From Streptomyces griseocarneus (GTDB lineage: Bacteria > Actinomycetota > Actinomycetes > Streptomycetales > Streptomycetaceae): a DNA stretch of 64,000 nt. The notes under the pieces are model-generated. The model was not told the DNA's origin and did not search any database. It worked only from the letters and a program-made list of their open reading frames with translations. The DNA is taken from the NCBI RefSeq assembly GCF_014655595.1, contig NZ_BNBL01000005.1, positions 248,001-312,000 of the forward strand, in the 5' to 3' direction. The position numbers and the translations under genes are program-made. Below, one piece after another: positions 50,570-58,912 of this stretch. Position 1 is the stretch's first letter. Every line of letters starts with the position of its first letter.

Positions 50570-50980
50570 GTGGTGACAGAGGCGGAGTGGGCTCGGATTC
50601 GGGGAGGCCTGCACTTCGGGCAGGTCTTCGAAGGCACGGTCGTGAAGGTACCCCGCCCTGGTGCGGTCGGGATCACCGTGGACATCGGCCTGGGCGTCGA
50701 AGGCTTCGTCGACGTCCTGCTGCTGCCTGAAGAGGGTGGTGATTGGCCTTTGGAAGGCACGGTTGCCGACTTCGAGGTCTGGTGGGCTGACAGCCGCCAG
50801 CAGATCCGGCTGAAGCCGTCCGATGCTCGGTATCTACGGAATGACTTCATGGACTTCGTCGAACGCTTCCGGCCCAACTGGGTATCCGAGGCCGGCCGTC
50901 CCGTTCGTGACCCGGGGCTACCGGCTTCCGAGGAGTTGGCGGAGCTTCACACCGAGGGATTACCGGCCAACTCATCGTGA
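50570..50980 (+). CDS. S1-domain RNA-binding protein
   Basis: A 136-residue protein. The S1/OB-fold core is GQVFEGTVVKVPRPGAVGIT with VDIGLGVEGFVDVLLLPE, typical of S1 domains. A second OB-like part (FEVWWADSRQQIRLKPSD) and a helical end follow. The start is most likely GTG 50570, about 13 bases after GAAGGTG. A TTA codon at 50960-50962 lies close to the end, so full translation would need the bldA tRNA. It stands alone with no adjacent partner. Confidence 0.7.
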   Translation: MVTEAEWARIRGGLHFGQVFEGTVVKVPRPGAVGITVDIGLGVEGFVDVLLLPEEGGDWPLEGTVADFEVWWADSRQQIRLKPSDARYLRNDFMDFVERFRPNWVSEAGRPVRDPGLPASEELAELHTEGLPANSS

Positions 50981-51378
50981 GGCGGTGAGCTGGCCGACGG
51001 CCATGGGCGAGAGTCTCCTGACTTGAGCTTCGGCTCGGGTCTGGGCGTTGGCACGGAGCAGGAGTCCGTCGGGTCTCAAAGATGGTGCCGTCGAGGGTGA
51101 ACCGGTCGACCGAAGCGAGCGAAGCCAGCGGCCTCCGGCGATGGCTACGGGGCAGCCTGGAAATCCACCTGTTGCGGGTTCGGCGTCGCACCGCAGTGCG
51201 GCAGATTCTTCGCTGTCCGTCGACTTGTCCTGCAGGTCCAGCCCCGTCATTACGAGGCACTTGGTCACATCACAGGCACGACGACCAGTCGCCTGGTCGC
51301 CGAGCCGGATTGCCGGAGGCCCCGCCGGGGCCCGGAGCGGATACGTCGCCAGCGCCCCCACGGGTGAGACCCTGATAC
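50981..51378. other. 398-base region without a supported gene
   Basis: Minus-strand reading shows a scrap RAEAQVRRLSPMAVGQLTAS near 51000-51050 with coding-like composition, perhaps the end of a lost gene. No start and no motif. Confidence 0.3.
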
Positions 51379-51780
51379 CTACGCCAGGTCTGCCGGGACG
51401 CGCTTGTCCTCGACGTGAACGATGCGAAGCTCCGTTCCGTCCTGATCGCGCTTGGAGCGTCCGCAGAGGCCGACAGCGAGCTCGGACTGATCACCCGGCT
51501 CATCAGGGCCGACATAGGTGAGGACGTCGCGGTGGTGCCCGGTGACGGCCCATCCTTCAGCATCCCTGAGGTCGATCACTCCGAAGTCTCCTGCCGAAGA
51601 TCCGGCGTGCACAGGCCCGAATTCCTTCAGGATCTCGGTGGCCTGTTCAGCAAGGTCTCCGTCCGGAGCGGTCAGCACGACACACGTGCCGTGTTCGAAT
51701 AGCACCCACGACTTGCGAGGGTCGGTGAGAAGCCGCTGCCAGACGTTTATGAGTATCTCGGTGTCCACAGCGATCATCAT
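51379..51780 (-). CDS. Hypothetical protein
   Basis: A 133-residue protein. MMIAVDTEILINVWQRLLTD, SWVLFEHGTCVVLTAPDGDL and GPVHAGSSAGDFGVIDL show an alternating strand-helix pattern seen in small cytosolic streptomycete hypotheticals that sit in contact-dependent or polymorphic-toxin immunity positions; the match is only by pattern. ATG 51780 is the likely start; a longer GTG at 51792 is possible. Confidence 0.55.
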   Translation of the reverse strand: MMIAVDTEILINVWQRLLTDPRKSWVLFEHGTCVVLTAPDGDLAEQATEILKEFGPVHAGSSAGDFGVIDLRDAEGWAVTGHHRDVLTYVGPDEPGDQSELAVGLCGRSKRDQDGTELRIVHVEDKRVPADLA

Positions 51781-52266
51781 GCCGTAGGGCACTGACACCG
51801 AGGCGGACCGGCTGCCGTTGCTGGGGCAGACGCGTCCCTGAACACGCACCCACCACCCCCGAGCCTGGAGCCGCCGTCTCGGCCCGTGCTGTCTCTGTCG
51901 ACCCTGAGCGGAACATCCGGGCAGCCTGGCGCGTGCATGCAGCCCGGTCGGCACCGAGGCGTATCTGCGCACCCATGCCCTGCGGCATGTACGTCGCCGC
52001 GAACTCGTCGGCGCCGAGGAGGCCCACGCCCGGCGACCGTCAGCCAGCCGCCTGCGGCAACGAGTAAGGCGGGCGTAGCGAAAGTCTCTCGGTGTGCTGC
52101 GACTTGCTGGCTCTTGGAGCGGTCGGGTCAGCCGTCTCCGTCGGAGGGTCGGTCCCGCCGGGGGCGCAATGCGGAGGCTGCGAGTTCGGCGAGGGCAGCC
52201 AGGAGGGTCAGGGCCCGGCCCCTGCGGCGCGGGAGCGAGTGCGGCGGCGGAGTTCTGGGTGCGTGG
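51781..52266. other. 486-base region without a supported gene
   Basis: A plus-strand tail near 51960-52078 (THALRHVRRRELVGAEEAHA to a stop) looks like the end of a lost gene. The rest has no coding signal. Confidence 0.3.
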
Positions 52267-52551
52267 TCATTGCCAGAAAAGTTCTTCGATGATGACCTGC
52301 GGGTCTGCGGTGCGGCGGATGAAGACGAAGCGGGCCCATCCCCGGCCGCTGTCGAAGGTGAGGATGTGGGGGCCGCGGAAGCGGGTGGACCGGGCGGGTT
52401 CGACCGGGACGTGTTCCCCGGGGCGGTAGGGGTCTTTGGCGGTGAGGATGTCGATGAGGATGTCCCGGAACTTGTTCCTCACTTCTTCAGGCAGTGAGTC
52501 GCGGTACACGCGTGCGGCTTCGACGTAGTCGATCTGCCAGGGCGGGCCCAT
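52267..52551 (-). CDS. RelE/ParE-like small protein, third gene of a compact operon
   Basis: A 94-residue protein. The pattern ARVYRDSLPEEVRNKFRDIL and TFDSGRGWARFVFIRRTADP with the terminal IIEELFWQ resembles RelE/ParE-superfamily toxins in strand order and length. The catalytic residues of RelE cannot be assigned with confidence. ATG 52551 starts 11 bases after the preceding stop. It is the last gene in the HTH / unknown / RelE-like operon. It may be a toxin, but this is inference. Confidence 0.55.
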   Translation of the reverse strand: MGPPWQIDYVEAARVYRDSLPEEVRNKFRDILIDILTAKDPYRPGEHVPVEPARSTRFRGPHILTFDSGRGWARFVFIRRTADPQVIIEELFWQ

Positions 52552-52562
52552 GAACCCTGCGG

Positions 52563-52913
52563 TCACTGACCGGGCTCCACACGGCCGGCTTCCCGCCGCA
52601 GGTGTGCAGCCTGCTCGAGGAGGGCGCGGGCCTCGGCAGTGTCGTCGGCTTCGGCGGCGCGGTCCTCGAGGTCGGTCACCCGGGCGTCCAGCTCGGGGTT
52701 GCGGGCGAGGGCGTACTCGGTCCACCAGCGAGCCAGGAACGCCGGTACGGGAGTGAGGTCGTAGGTGTCGGCGATGTCCCGCTTCCAGTGCCGGTCGAAG
52801 TCGGCGAGAAGCTGGGGCGCGTGGGCGGCGATCGCTTCCCGAAGTGCTTTCGGGGTGCGTTCGGGCATGGGCGGGACGCCGGCCGGGCGCCGGGTGGCGG
52901 AGTGGGCGCTCAC
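52563..52913 (-). CDS. Helical protein of unknown function, second gene of the operon
   Basis: A 116-residue helical protein: TPKALREAIAAHAPQLLADF, DIADTYDLTPVPAFLARWWT, and an acidic coiled region TDLEDRAAEADDTAEARALL. GTG 52913 overlaps the stop of the HTH gene by four bases (GTGA), so translation is coupled. It may link the small HTH protein and the RelE-like product. No family is recognised. Confidence 0.65.
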   Translation of the reverse strand: MSAHSATRRPAGVPPMPERTPKALREAIAAHAPQLLADFDRHWKRDIADTYDLTPVPAFLARWWTEYALARNPELDARVTDLEDRAAEADDTAEARALLEQAAHLRREAGRVEPGQ

Positions 52914-53143
52914 GCGGCCTGCCCCTTGTCCCGATCGGCCTTGGCGGCGTCGTTGAGGATCTGGCGAACGCGGGAGTCGGAGAAGCCGGCGGCGCCTGCG
53001 ATCTCGGCCTTGCGGCCGTGGACGGGCTTGGCCTCGAACGCGCGGACGATGGCGGCGTGGAAGTCGGCCTCGGCCTTCTTCCACGCGCGGCGCGCCGAGG
53101 TCACGGCATCGAGGGTGAGGTCCTCACCCTTCTTCTTGATCAT
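52910..53143 (-). CDS. Small helix-turn-helix protein, first gene of the operon
   Basis: A 77-residue protein. A basic N-terminal helix (KKKGEDLTLDAVTSARRAWK) is followed by a helix-turn-helix: KAEIAGAAGFSDSRVRQILN. ATG 53143 sits right beside an 18-bp palindrome that overlaps TACGAT, a possible -10 box, so it may be leaderless and repress its own promoter. It is followed by a GTGA-coupled gene and then the RelE-like gene. Role as antitoxin or repressor is inference. Confidence 0.7.
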   Translation of the reverse strand: MIKKKGEDLTLDAVTSARRAWKKAEADFHAAIVRAFEAKPVHGRKAEIAGAAGFSDSRVRQILNDAAKADRDKGQAA

Positions 53144-53145
53144 GG

Positions 53146-53163
53146 CCCTGAATCGTATCAGGG
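53146..53163. promoter_or_regulatory. CCCTGA-TCAGGG palindrome over the operon promoter
   Basis: CCCTGA and TCAGGG flank TACGAT (read on the minus strand), a plausible -10 element. The perfect 6-bp arms end three bases before the ATG at 53143. A repressor bound here would block the operon. Confidence 0.65.
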
Positions 53164-53232
53164 TCCGTACTTTTCTGCGTTTTTCTCTTCGGAACTGGAG
53201 GGGGAGATGCGTGCCGTGGCCCGGTCTCGGGC

Positions 53233-53534
53233 TCAACCGAGAAACATCGCTGCCGTCACGACTTGGGCCAGGACCTGCGCGAGGACCGTCCCCCTGCGAA
53301 CCGCATGGAACCATTGCCGGCGGCTGGATCCGCCGACCGCCAGCAGCCCGAGCGTTGCGGACACCGGAAAGCCCTCCATGCCTCGGACACCGACGAACAT
53401 TGCTCGCCGTAGGTAAGGCAACGGCCGCCATGCTCCGGGGAGAGGTACAAGATCCTCGAGACGACCGCGGCCGGGATCAGCAGAGTCAGGGCGATCCCCG
53501 CCCGACTCCGCCCACCTGCGGTCCCGGGCCGCAC
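53233..53534 (-). pseudogene. Small membrane protein gene, frameshifted
   Basis: The first frame reads RAGIALTLLIPAAVVSRILY, then a different frame continues with PGAWRPLPYLRRAMFVG, FPVSATLGLLAVGGSSRRQW and TVLAQVLAQVVTAAMFLG. Joined, they look like one small membrane protein with two helices. The shift lies near 53450. Whether this is a real mutation or sequence error cannot be told. Confidence 0.4.
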
Positions 53535-53801
53535 GCTCGGCTGCCCGCGGCCTCATCCGAGGCATCGGTGATCACGTCCGCAGGAGCCATCAAACGCCCT
53601 CGGTGCCCCGAGCTGATCGGGAGTACTGCTCAGACCGGCCTGAGTGGCCGTGCTCGGCTGATCGCGCACGGTACCGTTCAGTGTCAGCCCTTGTAATCCT
53701 GCCTGCAGGCACCTCACAGGTCCGCCCTGAGCGCGACAGCCACTACCGGCCATTGCCCCTGACCGTGCACGCAGCCGGCAGATCGACCACACAAGGGACT
53801 A

Positions 53802-54805
53802 GGCACTGTTTCTCGGATCTCCTGACCTGGGTGGGGTGTTGGGGTCAGGCTGGTTGTATGGGCCGTGGGGATCTGACGAATGCGGAGTGGGATCGGCTGG
53901 AGTCGTTCTTACCTCCTGGTGGTGTGCGTGGGGGCCGGTGGAGCGATCACCGCCGGGTGATCAACGGGGTGCTCTACCGGGTGAGGACTGGTGTGTAGTG
54001 GCGGGATCTGCCGGAGCGGTTCGGGCCGTGGGAGACGGTCTATAAACGGCATCGCCGCTGGTCAGCTGATGGAACGTGGAAAATGCTGCTGTCTCGTATC
54101 CAGGCAGCCGAGGACGCCGCGGGCGGGATCGACTGGGAGGTGTCGGTGGACTCGACAGCGGTGCGGGCCCACCAGCACGCCGCCGGCGCGAGGAAAGCGC
54201 CGGCACCCGCGGTTCCTCAAAAGGGGGCCGGGCGGGGGACGAACCAGGCCGATCCGGTGCTGCGGAAACTGGCCGTCCGGCTGGAGGAGGTGGTCAGATC
54301 GGCGAGTGCCTGGGACGTTCCCGCGGAGGATTCACCACCAAGATCCACCTCGTCGCCGACGGACGATGCCGGCCACTCGCCCTCGTCCTGACACCCGGAC
54401 ACTACGGTGACGGCCCCCAGCTCGAGCGCGTGCTGGAGCAGGTCCGCGTGCCCCGGGCCGGAGCCGGACGACCCCGCACCCGGCCCGATCATCTCCTGGC
54501 GGACAAGGCCTACACATCCCGGAGAAACCGCCGCTACCTGCGACGACGCGGAATCCGGCACACCATCCCCGAACGTCTCGACCAGCGCAGACACCGGAAG
54601 AACCGAGGATCCCGAGGCGGCCGGCCCACCGGCTTCGACAGCGAACGCTACAAGAAACGCAACACTGTCGAACGCGCCATCAACCGCCTCAAAGGCTTCC
54701 GCGCCGTCGCCACCCGCTACGACAAACGCGCCTACATCTACCTCGGCACCGTCACACTCGCAGCCCTCGCCATCTGGCTCCGAACATGATCCGAGAAACA
54801 GTGCC
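53802..54805 (+). mobile_element. IS5-family insertion sequence with perfect 18-bp ends
   Basis: A 1004-bp element bounded by perfect terminal inverted repeats: GGCACTGTTTCTCGGATC at 53802-53819 and its complement at 54788-54805. TA lies directly outside both ends, consistent with a two-base target duplication, and CTAG spans both junctions. The internal transposase frame is broken. It inserted between a methyltransferase fragment and a broken membrane-protein gene. Confidence 0.92.
53858..54789 (+). pseudogene. IS5-family transposase, stop codon and frameshift
   Basis: Starts MGRGDLTNAEWDRLESFLPP. The codon after RVRTGV is TAG (53996-53998) where related transposases have CAG; WRDLPERFGPWETVY follows in the same frame. 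Near 54300 the frame shifts by one base, so GRSRGGFTTKIHLVADG and the rest (GRPTGFDSERYKKRNTVERA) are read elsewhere. DDE acids are in DSTAVRAHQ, LLADKAY and NTVERAINRL. Not functional without suppression and frameshifting. Confidence 0.85.
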
Positions 54806-54846
54806 TAGTAAGGAAGGGGCCTTCACCCGTTTCGTTCACGCTGTCG

Positions 54847-55160
54847 TCAGCGCTGCTGCCATACCAGCGTGTAGCGCCAGAATTGTCGTCGGCGCAGCCG
54901 TGCGCCGGGGAGTGCGGAGCGGGTGGTGCGGAGGGTTTCGGGGAAGGCCGTGGTCGCTTGTTGGGTGGGGGCGGTCATGGAGGTGGGCCGGGGTGCGTTA
55001 CGGCCTTTGTTGGGTGAGAGCGTCAGCGAACGGCAGGTAATGAATGGTGGCAACGCAGGTGATGACGTCGTAGGAGCCGGGCGGTATCCCGGTGAGCGCG
55101 GCTGCGACGGTGAAGGTCACGGGGACGGCTGGAGAAGTCAGCCCATAAGATCCCTCGTCC
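54847..55160 (-). pseudogene. SAM-dependent methyltransferase remnant
   Basis: The left part reads GIPPGSYDVITCVATIHYLP then FADAL, a class I methyltransferase motif III-IV region, which abruptly joins TQQRP-stop. The other frame begins MTAPTQQATTAFPETLRTTR and ends RRRQFWRYTLVWQ, the C-terminal end of the same family. The middle is missing. The IS5 copy lies immediately to the left. The N-terminal part is also lost. Confidence 0.65.
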
Positions 55161-55163
55161 TGG

Positions 55164-55580
55164 TCATCGCCTCGCAAGGAGGGGCGTGCTTGCTGCGTCA
55201 GCAGTCATCCGTTCTGCCCACTCACGTTGGGTTACGGCTTGCTCCATGCGGCTGGCGATGTCCTTCTTGGATGCTGCGTCCAAGGTTTCCGGAAGCTTGT
55301 CGAAGGTGTCGGGAAGGATGTCGAGCAGACCCCAGATCTGTTCGCCGGTCCTGACGGTCATCAGCAGCTGGCACCTCCACTGCGGAGACACTTCGGGACG
55401 GTGGTTGAGCCGTTGCGCAAGTGTAGGGAGCAGGTAGTGCGTCGCCTCTGCGGCGAGGTGCTCTCGGAGCCAGGCGACCGGGAGCCGCTGGTTGAAGCGG
55501 CCTGTGGCGGCCTCCTGTTCCAGGTCCAGGAGCTGGTCGGTATCGACGGCTCGGACGGTGCGGGGGAGAGCTGGGGTCAT
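55164..55580 (-). CDS. Hypothetical protein
   Basis: A 138-residue cytoplasmic helical protein: DTDQLLDLEQEAATGRFNQR, AWLREHLAAEATHYLLPTLA, and a helical C-terminus ASKKDIASRMEQAVTQREWA. Coding composition is strong. No family is recognised. ATG 55580 is the start. The next gene to the right on the same strand ends 127 bases upstream. Confidence 0.6.
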   Translation of the reverse strand: MTPALPRTVRAVDTDQLLDLEQEAATGRFNQRLPVAWLREHLAAEATHYLLPTLAQRLNHRPEVSPQWRCQLLMTVRTGEQIWGLLDILPDTFDKLPETLDAASKKDIASRMEQAVTQREWAERMTADAASTPLLARR

Positions 55581-55707
55581 GTCGAGATGATGTCAGAAGC
55601 CCCCACAGGGCCGAGAGGGCAGCGGGGCCGGCTGCGATCTGCCGGCGGGCGACATCCCAGAACACCCCAGACCTCAGGTTGTCTCACGCCGCGCATTCCT
55701 CGACCGC

Positions 55708-56286
55708 TCAGGCCTGGCCCTCCTCGTCCGCCCCGTGGGGGAGCAAGGGGAACAGCCGGGTGATGAGGGCCACCGGTCGGGCGCCGTCAGGTCGGGCCAG
55801 GGGGCGTTGTTCGCGGTCTTGGTAGGGGGCGAGTGCTCGTCGGACGGCGTCCGCGACCCGGCTCATCTCTTCGGGCGTCAGGTAGGTGACAGCGCTGAAG
55901 GCCTCGTCATGGCGCCATTCGCTCGGTGCTTGATCGCGTTGGGCGAGCCATCGCAGCCAGCTCTCGTCCTCCAGCCCGCGGGCCAAGTCGCCGAATTCCT
56001 GCTCCGCGGGCCCGCCGGCAGCGGTGGTGTTCTGCCTCAGGCGCCAGGGGCGCGCGCGGCCCCCATTGTGGGGGGCCTCTTCGATGTGTCCGTGGCGTGC
56101 GAGCTGCCGAAGGTGAAATGAGCAGAGCCCGGAGCTGTAGCCGAGTCGGGCGGCGGCTTCTGTCGCCGTGGCGGTGCCGACTTCGGCCAGCAGGCCCAGC
56201 AGGGCCGTGCGGACCTCGTGCTCGCGCAGTTCGTCGCCGGTGTCCCGTGCCTGGTCGTGCTGGGAGTTGAGGTCATCTTCAGTCAC
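55708..56286 (-). CDS. Winged-helix (ArsR-like) regulator
   Basis: A protein of about 192 residues. The DNA-binding winged helix is HEVRTALLGLLAEVGTATAT and RLGYSSGLCSFHLRQLARHG, with a wing GGRARPWRL. The C-terminal half is helical (VADAVRRALAPYQDREQRP). GTG 56286 overlaps the first of two CTTTGCAAAG palindromes, so it is probably autoregulated. It is divergent from the peptide deformylase gene, with only about 110 bases between starts. Confidence 0.8.
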   Translation of the reverse strand: MTEDDLNSQHDQARDTGDELREHEVRTALLGLLAEVGTATATEAAARLGYSSGLCSFHLRQLARHGHIEEAPHNGGRARPWRLRQNTTAAGGPAEQEFGDLARGLEDESWLRWLAQRDQAPSEWRHDEAFSAVTYLTPEEMSRVADAVRRALAPYQDREQRPLARPDGARPVALITRLFPLLPHGADEEGQA

Positions 56287-56313
56287 TTTGCAAAGTCTGC
56301 TACTTTGCAAAGG
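56285..56313. promoter_or_regulatory. Twin CTTTGCAAAG palindromes
   Basis: CTTTGCAAAG occurs at 56286-56295 and 56303-56312, each a perfect 10-bp palindrome, 17 bases apart (centre to centre), so on nearly the same helix face. They lie between the winged-helix gene and def, overlapping the former's start. Probably its operator. Confidence 0.75.
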
Positions 56314-56396
56314 GCTTGGCAAATGGATCTTGCGCCGAGGTGCAGGCCGCGGTGTCGTCCGCGGCCTGTGTGGCGTGCGCAGAAGGGGAGAAAACG

Positions 56397-57059
56397 ATGT
56401 CTGTTCGTCACGGCCGGTCCCGTCCCGTGGACCGGCGAGTCCGTGTGCAGGGCCAGCCCGTCGACTCGTATCCCGCTTTGCCGCCGGAGGCGGAACGGGG
56501 TTCCGTGCGACGGGTCACGGTGGTGGGGGAGGAGATCCTGAGTCGTTCGTGCCAGGAGGTGACCGAGTTCGGCTCTCCCGAGCTGTCGGCGTTGATCGAC
56601 GACATGTTCCGGACGATGTATGTGGCCGACGGGGCCGGCCTGGCGGCCAACCAGGTGGGCGTCGACCTGCGCCTGTTCGTGTACGACTGCCCGGACGACT
56701 ATGGGGTCCGGCATGTCGGTCACGTCATCAACCCTGTCCTGGACCTGCCCGATCCAGATAGCCGCCGACTCATTGACGAATTCGAGGGCTGCCTGTCCGT
56801 GCCTGGTGCCACCATGACTGTTTCCCGTACTGATCGTGCCGTCGTTCGCGGGTTCGACAAGGACGGCAACTCCCTTGTCATTGAAGGAACGGGCTACTTC
56901 GCGCGGTGCCTGCAGCACGAGACCGACCATCTCTTCGGGCGCACCTATCTCGACCGCCTGTCCAAGCGAGACCGAAAGGACGCGCTGCGGCAGATGGCGG
57001 ACCGTCGTGAGGAAGTGTTCGCGCAGCGCGAGGTCAAGGCCGCCCGCCTGGCCGGGTGA
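56397..57059 (+). CDS. def: Peptide deformylase
   Basis: A 220-residue deformylase. All three motifs are there: GAGLAANQVGV (motif 1), EGCLSVPG with the Cys metal ligand (motif 2), and CLQHETDHLFG with the HExxH-type His ligands (motif 3). It removes formyl groups from nascent proteins. The first 45 residues (RPVDRRVRVQGQPVDSYPAL) form an extension beyond the usual start. ATG 56397 follows AAGGGGAG. Streptomycetes often have several deformylases, and a second copy with its own regulator can give resistance to deformylase inhibitors such as actinonin; here that is inference. Confidence 0.93.
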   Translation: MSVRHGRSRPVDRRVRVQGQPVDSYPALPPEAERGSVRRVTVVGEEILSRSCQEVTEFGSPELSALIDDMFRTMYVADGAGLAANQVGVDLRLFVYDCPDDYGVRHVGHVINPVLDLPDPDSRRLIDEFEGCLSVPGATMTVSRTDRAVVRGFDKDGNSLVIEGTGYFARCLQHETDHLFGRTYLDRLSKRDRKDALRQMADRREEVFAQREVKAARLAG

Positions 57060-57302
57060 GGTGCCGGGCGGATTGGTCCGGTGACCCAGGCTTGTCGGTG
57101 CCGCGGGAGAAGGTCCGGGCATGAGCTACGACTTGGCTGTCCGGGAGGGCGAACAGTCCCTGGGGCTGGGCAGGGACCGGGCTGTGCTGTGACCTGCCGC
57201 GGGCCCGGCCGTAATTCGCTTGCCCTGGCCACGGGTCAACGCTGCACTGTGGCGGGGCACCACGAGTCGTGGTGCCCGTATCCCAGGGAGGCAGCAGCAG
57301 CA

Positions 57303-58535
57303 ATGGAGATCCGCCCCACGACCGACCAGGACCTCGACGTATTCGTCGACACGCTCCATGCCGCGTTCGGGCGCTTCCCGGAAACCCCGATCGAGGGCGG
57401 CGGGCTCTGGTGGTCGGCGCTCGAAACGGACCGCTGTCTGCTCGCCCTGACGGCGGACGGGCGACCCGTCGGCACCGCCGCCGCGCACTCCTTCGAGCTC
57501 ACCCTGCCCGGTGAGACCCTCGTCCCGGCCGCGGGGGTGACCGCCGTCGGCGTCCTGCCCTCGCACCGGCGCCAGGGCGTGCTCAGCGCGATGATGCGGC
57601 ATCAGCTCACCGAGCTGCGGGCCCGCGGGGAGTTCCTCTCCGTACTGCTTGCCTCCGAGGCTCCGATCTACGGCAGGTCCGGCTACGGACCGGCGACCTA
57701 CACCGCGCGGCTGACGGTGCCGCGCCACCAGGCCGCCTTCGCCTTTCCCCGGGCGCGCGGAACGGCCGACGCACCGGCGACCGGTTCGGACAGCGGCTCG
57801 GTCGAGCTGCTGCGTCGTGCCGAGTGCGGCGAGATCCTGGAAGAGGTGTACGACCGGTACCGCCGCGCACAGCCCGGCGCGCTGTCCCGGCCGCACCGCT
57901 GGTGGGCCTTGCGCGCAGGGCAGCCCCCGATCTCGCCGGCGCCGCGCTACATCGCCGTCCACCGTGACGCCGACGGCGTCCCGGACGGGTACGCCAGCTA
58001 CTCGATCGGCGAGGCCAACACCTTGACGGTCGACGAGACCATCGCCACCGACGACGCCGCCTACACGGCCCTGGCCCGGTTCGTACTCGGACACGACCTG
58101 GTCACTCAGGTCGTGTTCAAGCACGTTTCGCCCGAGCACCCGCTGCGCTGGCAGCTTGCGGACTTCCGCGCCGGCGAGGTGAGCGGCGACACCGACTGGC
58201 TCTGGGTGCGGCTGCTGGACGTCCCGCGTGCGCTGACCGCGCGCGGTTGGTTGATGGACGGCGAGCTCGTCCTCGACGTCGACGACCCGTTCCTCGGCGA
58301 GCACGGCCGCTACCTGCTGACCGTCCGGGACGGCAAGGCCGACTGCGTCCCGACGGACCGGGAGCCCGACCTGTCCCTGGACGTGAGCGACCTGGGCTCG
58401 GTCTACCTCGGCGGCACCGCCCCGAGCACGCTCGTGCGTGCCGGACACATCAGGGCCCACCGCCCGGGCGCGGCCACCCTCGCTGACGCCCTCTTCCGCG
58501 CCGAGCGCTCCCCGCACTGCCTGCACTGGTTCTGA
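57303..58535 (+). CDS. Eis-like GNAT acetyltransferase
   Basis: A 410-residue protein of the enhanced-intracellular-survival (Eis) family. GNAT core: VTAVGVLPSHRRQGVLSAMM with the R/QxxGxG/A-type acetyl-CoA loop (RRQGVL), followed by ELRARGEFLSVLLASEAPIY and YGRSGYGPATY. A second GNAT-like half and a SCP2-like C-terminus (LDVSDLGSVYLGGTAPSTLV) end in CLHWF, as in Eis whose C-terminal carboxylate acts in catalysis. Eis acetylates aminoglycosides or proteins. ATG 57303 follows GGGAGG. Confidence 0.88.
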   Translation: MEIRPTTDQDLDVFVDTLHAAFGRFPETPIEGGGLWWSALETDRCLLALTADGRPVGTAAAHSFELTLPGETLVPAAGVTAVGVLPSHRRQGVLSAMMRHQLTELRARGEFLSVLLASEAPIYGRSGYGPATYTARLTVPRHQAAFAFPRARGTADAPATGSDSGSVELLRRAECGEILEEVYDRYRRAQPGALSRPHRWWALRAGQPPISPAPRYIAVHRDADGVPDGYASYSIGEANTLTVDETIATDDAAYTALARFVLGHDLVTQVVFKHVSPEHPLRWQLADFRAGEVSGDTDWLWVRLLDVPRALTARGWLMDGELVLDVDDPFLGEHGRYLLTVRDGKADCVPTDREPDLSLDVSDLGSVYLGGTAPSTLVRAGHIRAHRPGAATLADALFRAERSPHCLHWF

Positions 58536-58912
58536 CCGCGCCCTCGCCGACCCTGCACACGTCTCGTTGGGTGCCGTTTTCTTTGGCCGGTCGGCTGGTT
58601 GGCCGGCCGGCCGGCTGGCCGGCGCGTTGAGCTTGCCGTGCCGGCAGACCGTGTACCACCGCTTCGCCCAGTGGAGTCGTGACCGTGACCGTGTCCGGGC
58701 ACGGCTCCACGTCCCGCGGGGCGGAAGATCCGTACGACGTAGATCGACAGCACACGCTGGGCGGCCCTTCGGCCGGAGGAGCGGCTAGGGTTTGTCGGCC
58801 CGGAAGACGGCTCACTGCTGCTGGCACTGAAGTGAGGGATACGCCGGCCGGGCGGCGCCCATGCCGTCTTCCCACTGCTGCTAGGCCGGCCAGCTCTGCA
58901 TTGCGGGGGAGG
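58536..58912. other. 377-base region with GCCGG-rich inverted repeats, no gene
   Basis: At about 58590-58622 GGCCGG/GGCTGG units form a compact G+C-rich palindromic run (GGCCGGCCGGCCGGCTGGCC), probably ending eis transcription. Otherwise no supported gene. Confidence 0.4.

Noticed and set aside
58590..58622. GCCGG-rich palindromic run considered as an operator or mobile-element end
   Set aside because: Low-complexity G+C run directly after a stop codon; a terminator or chance is more likely.
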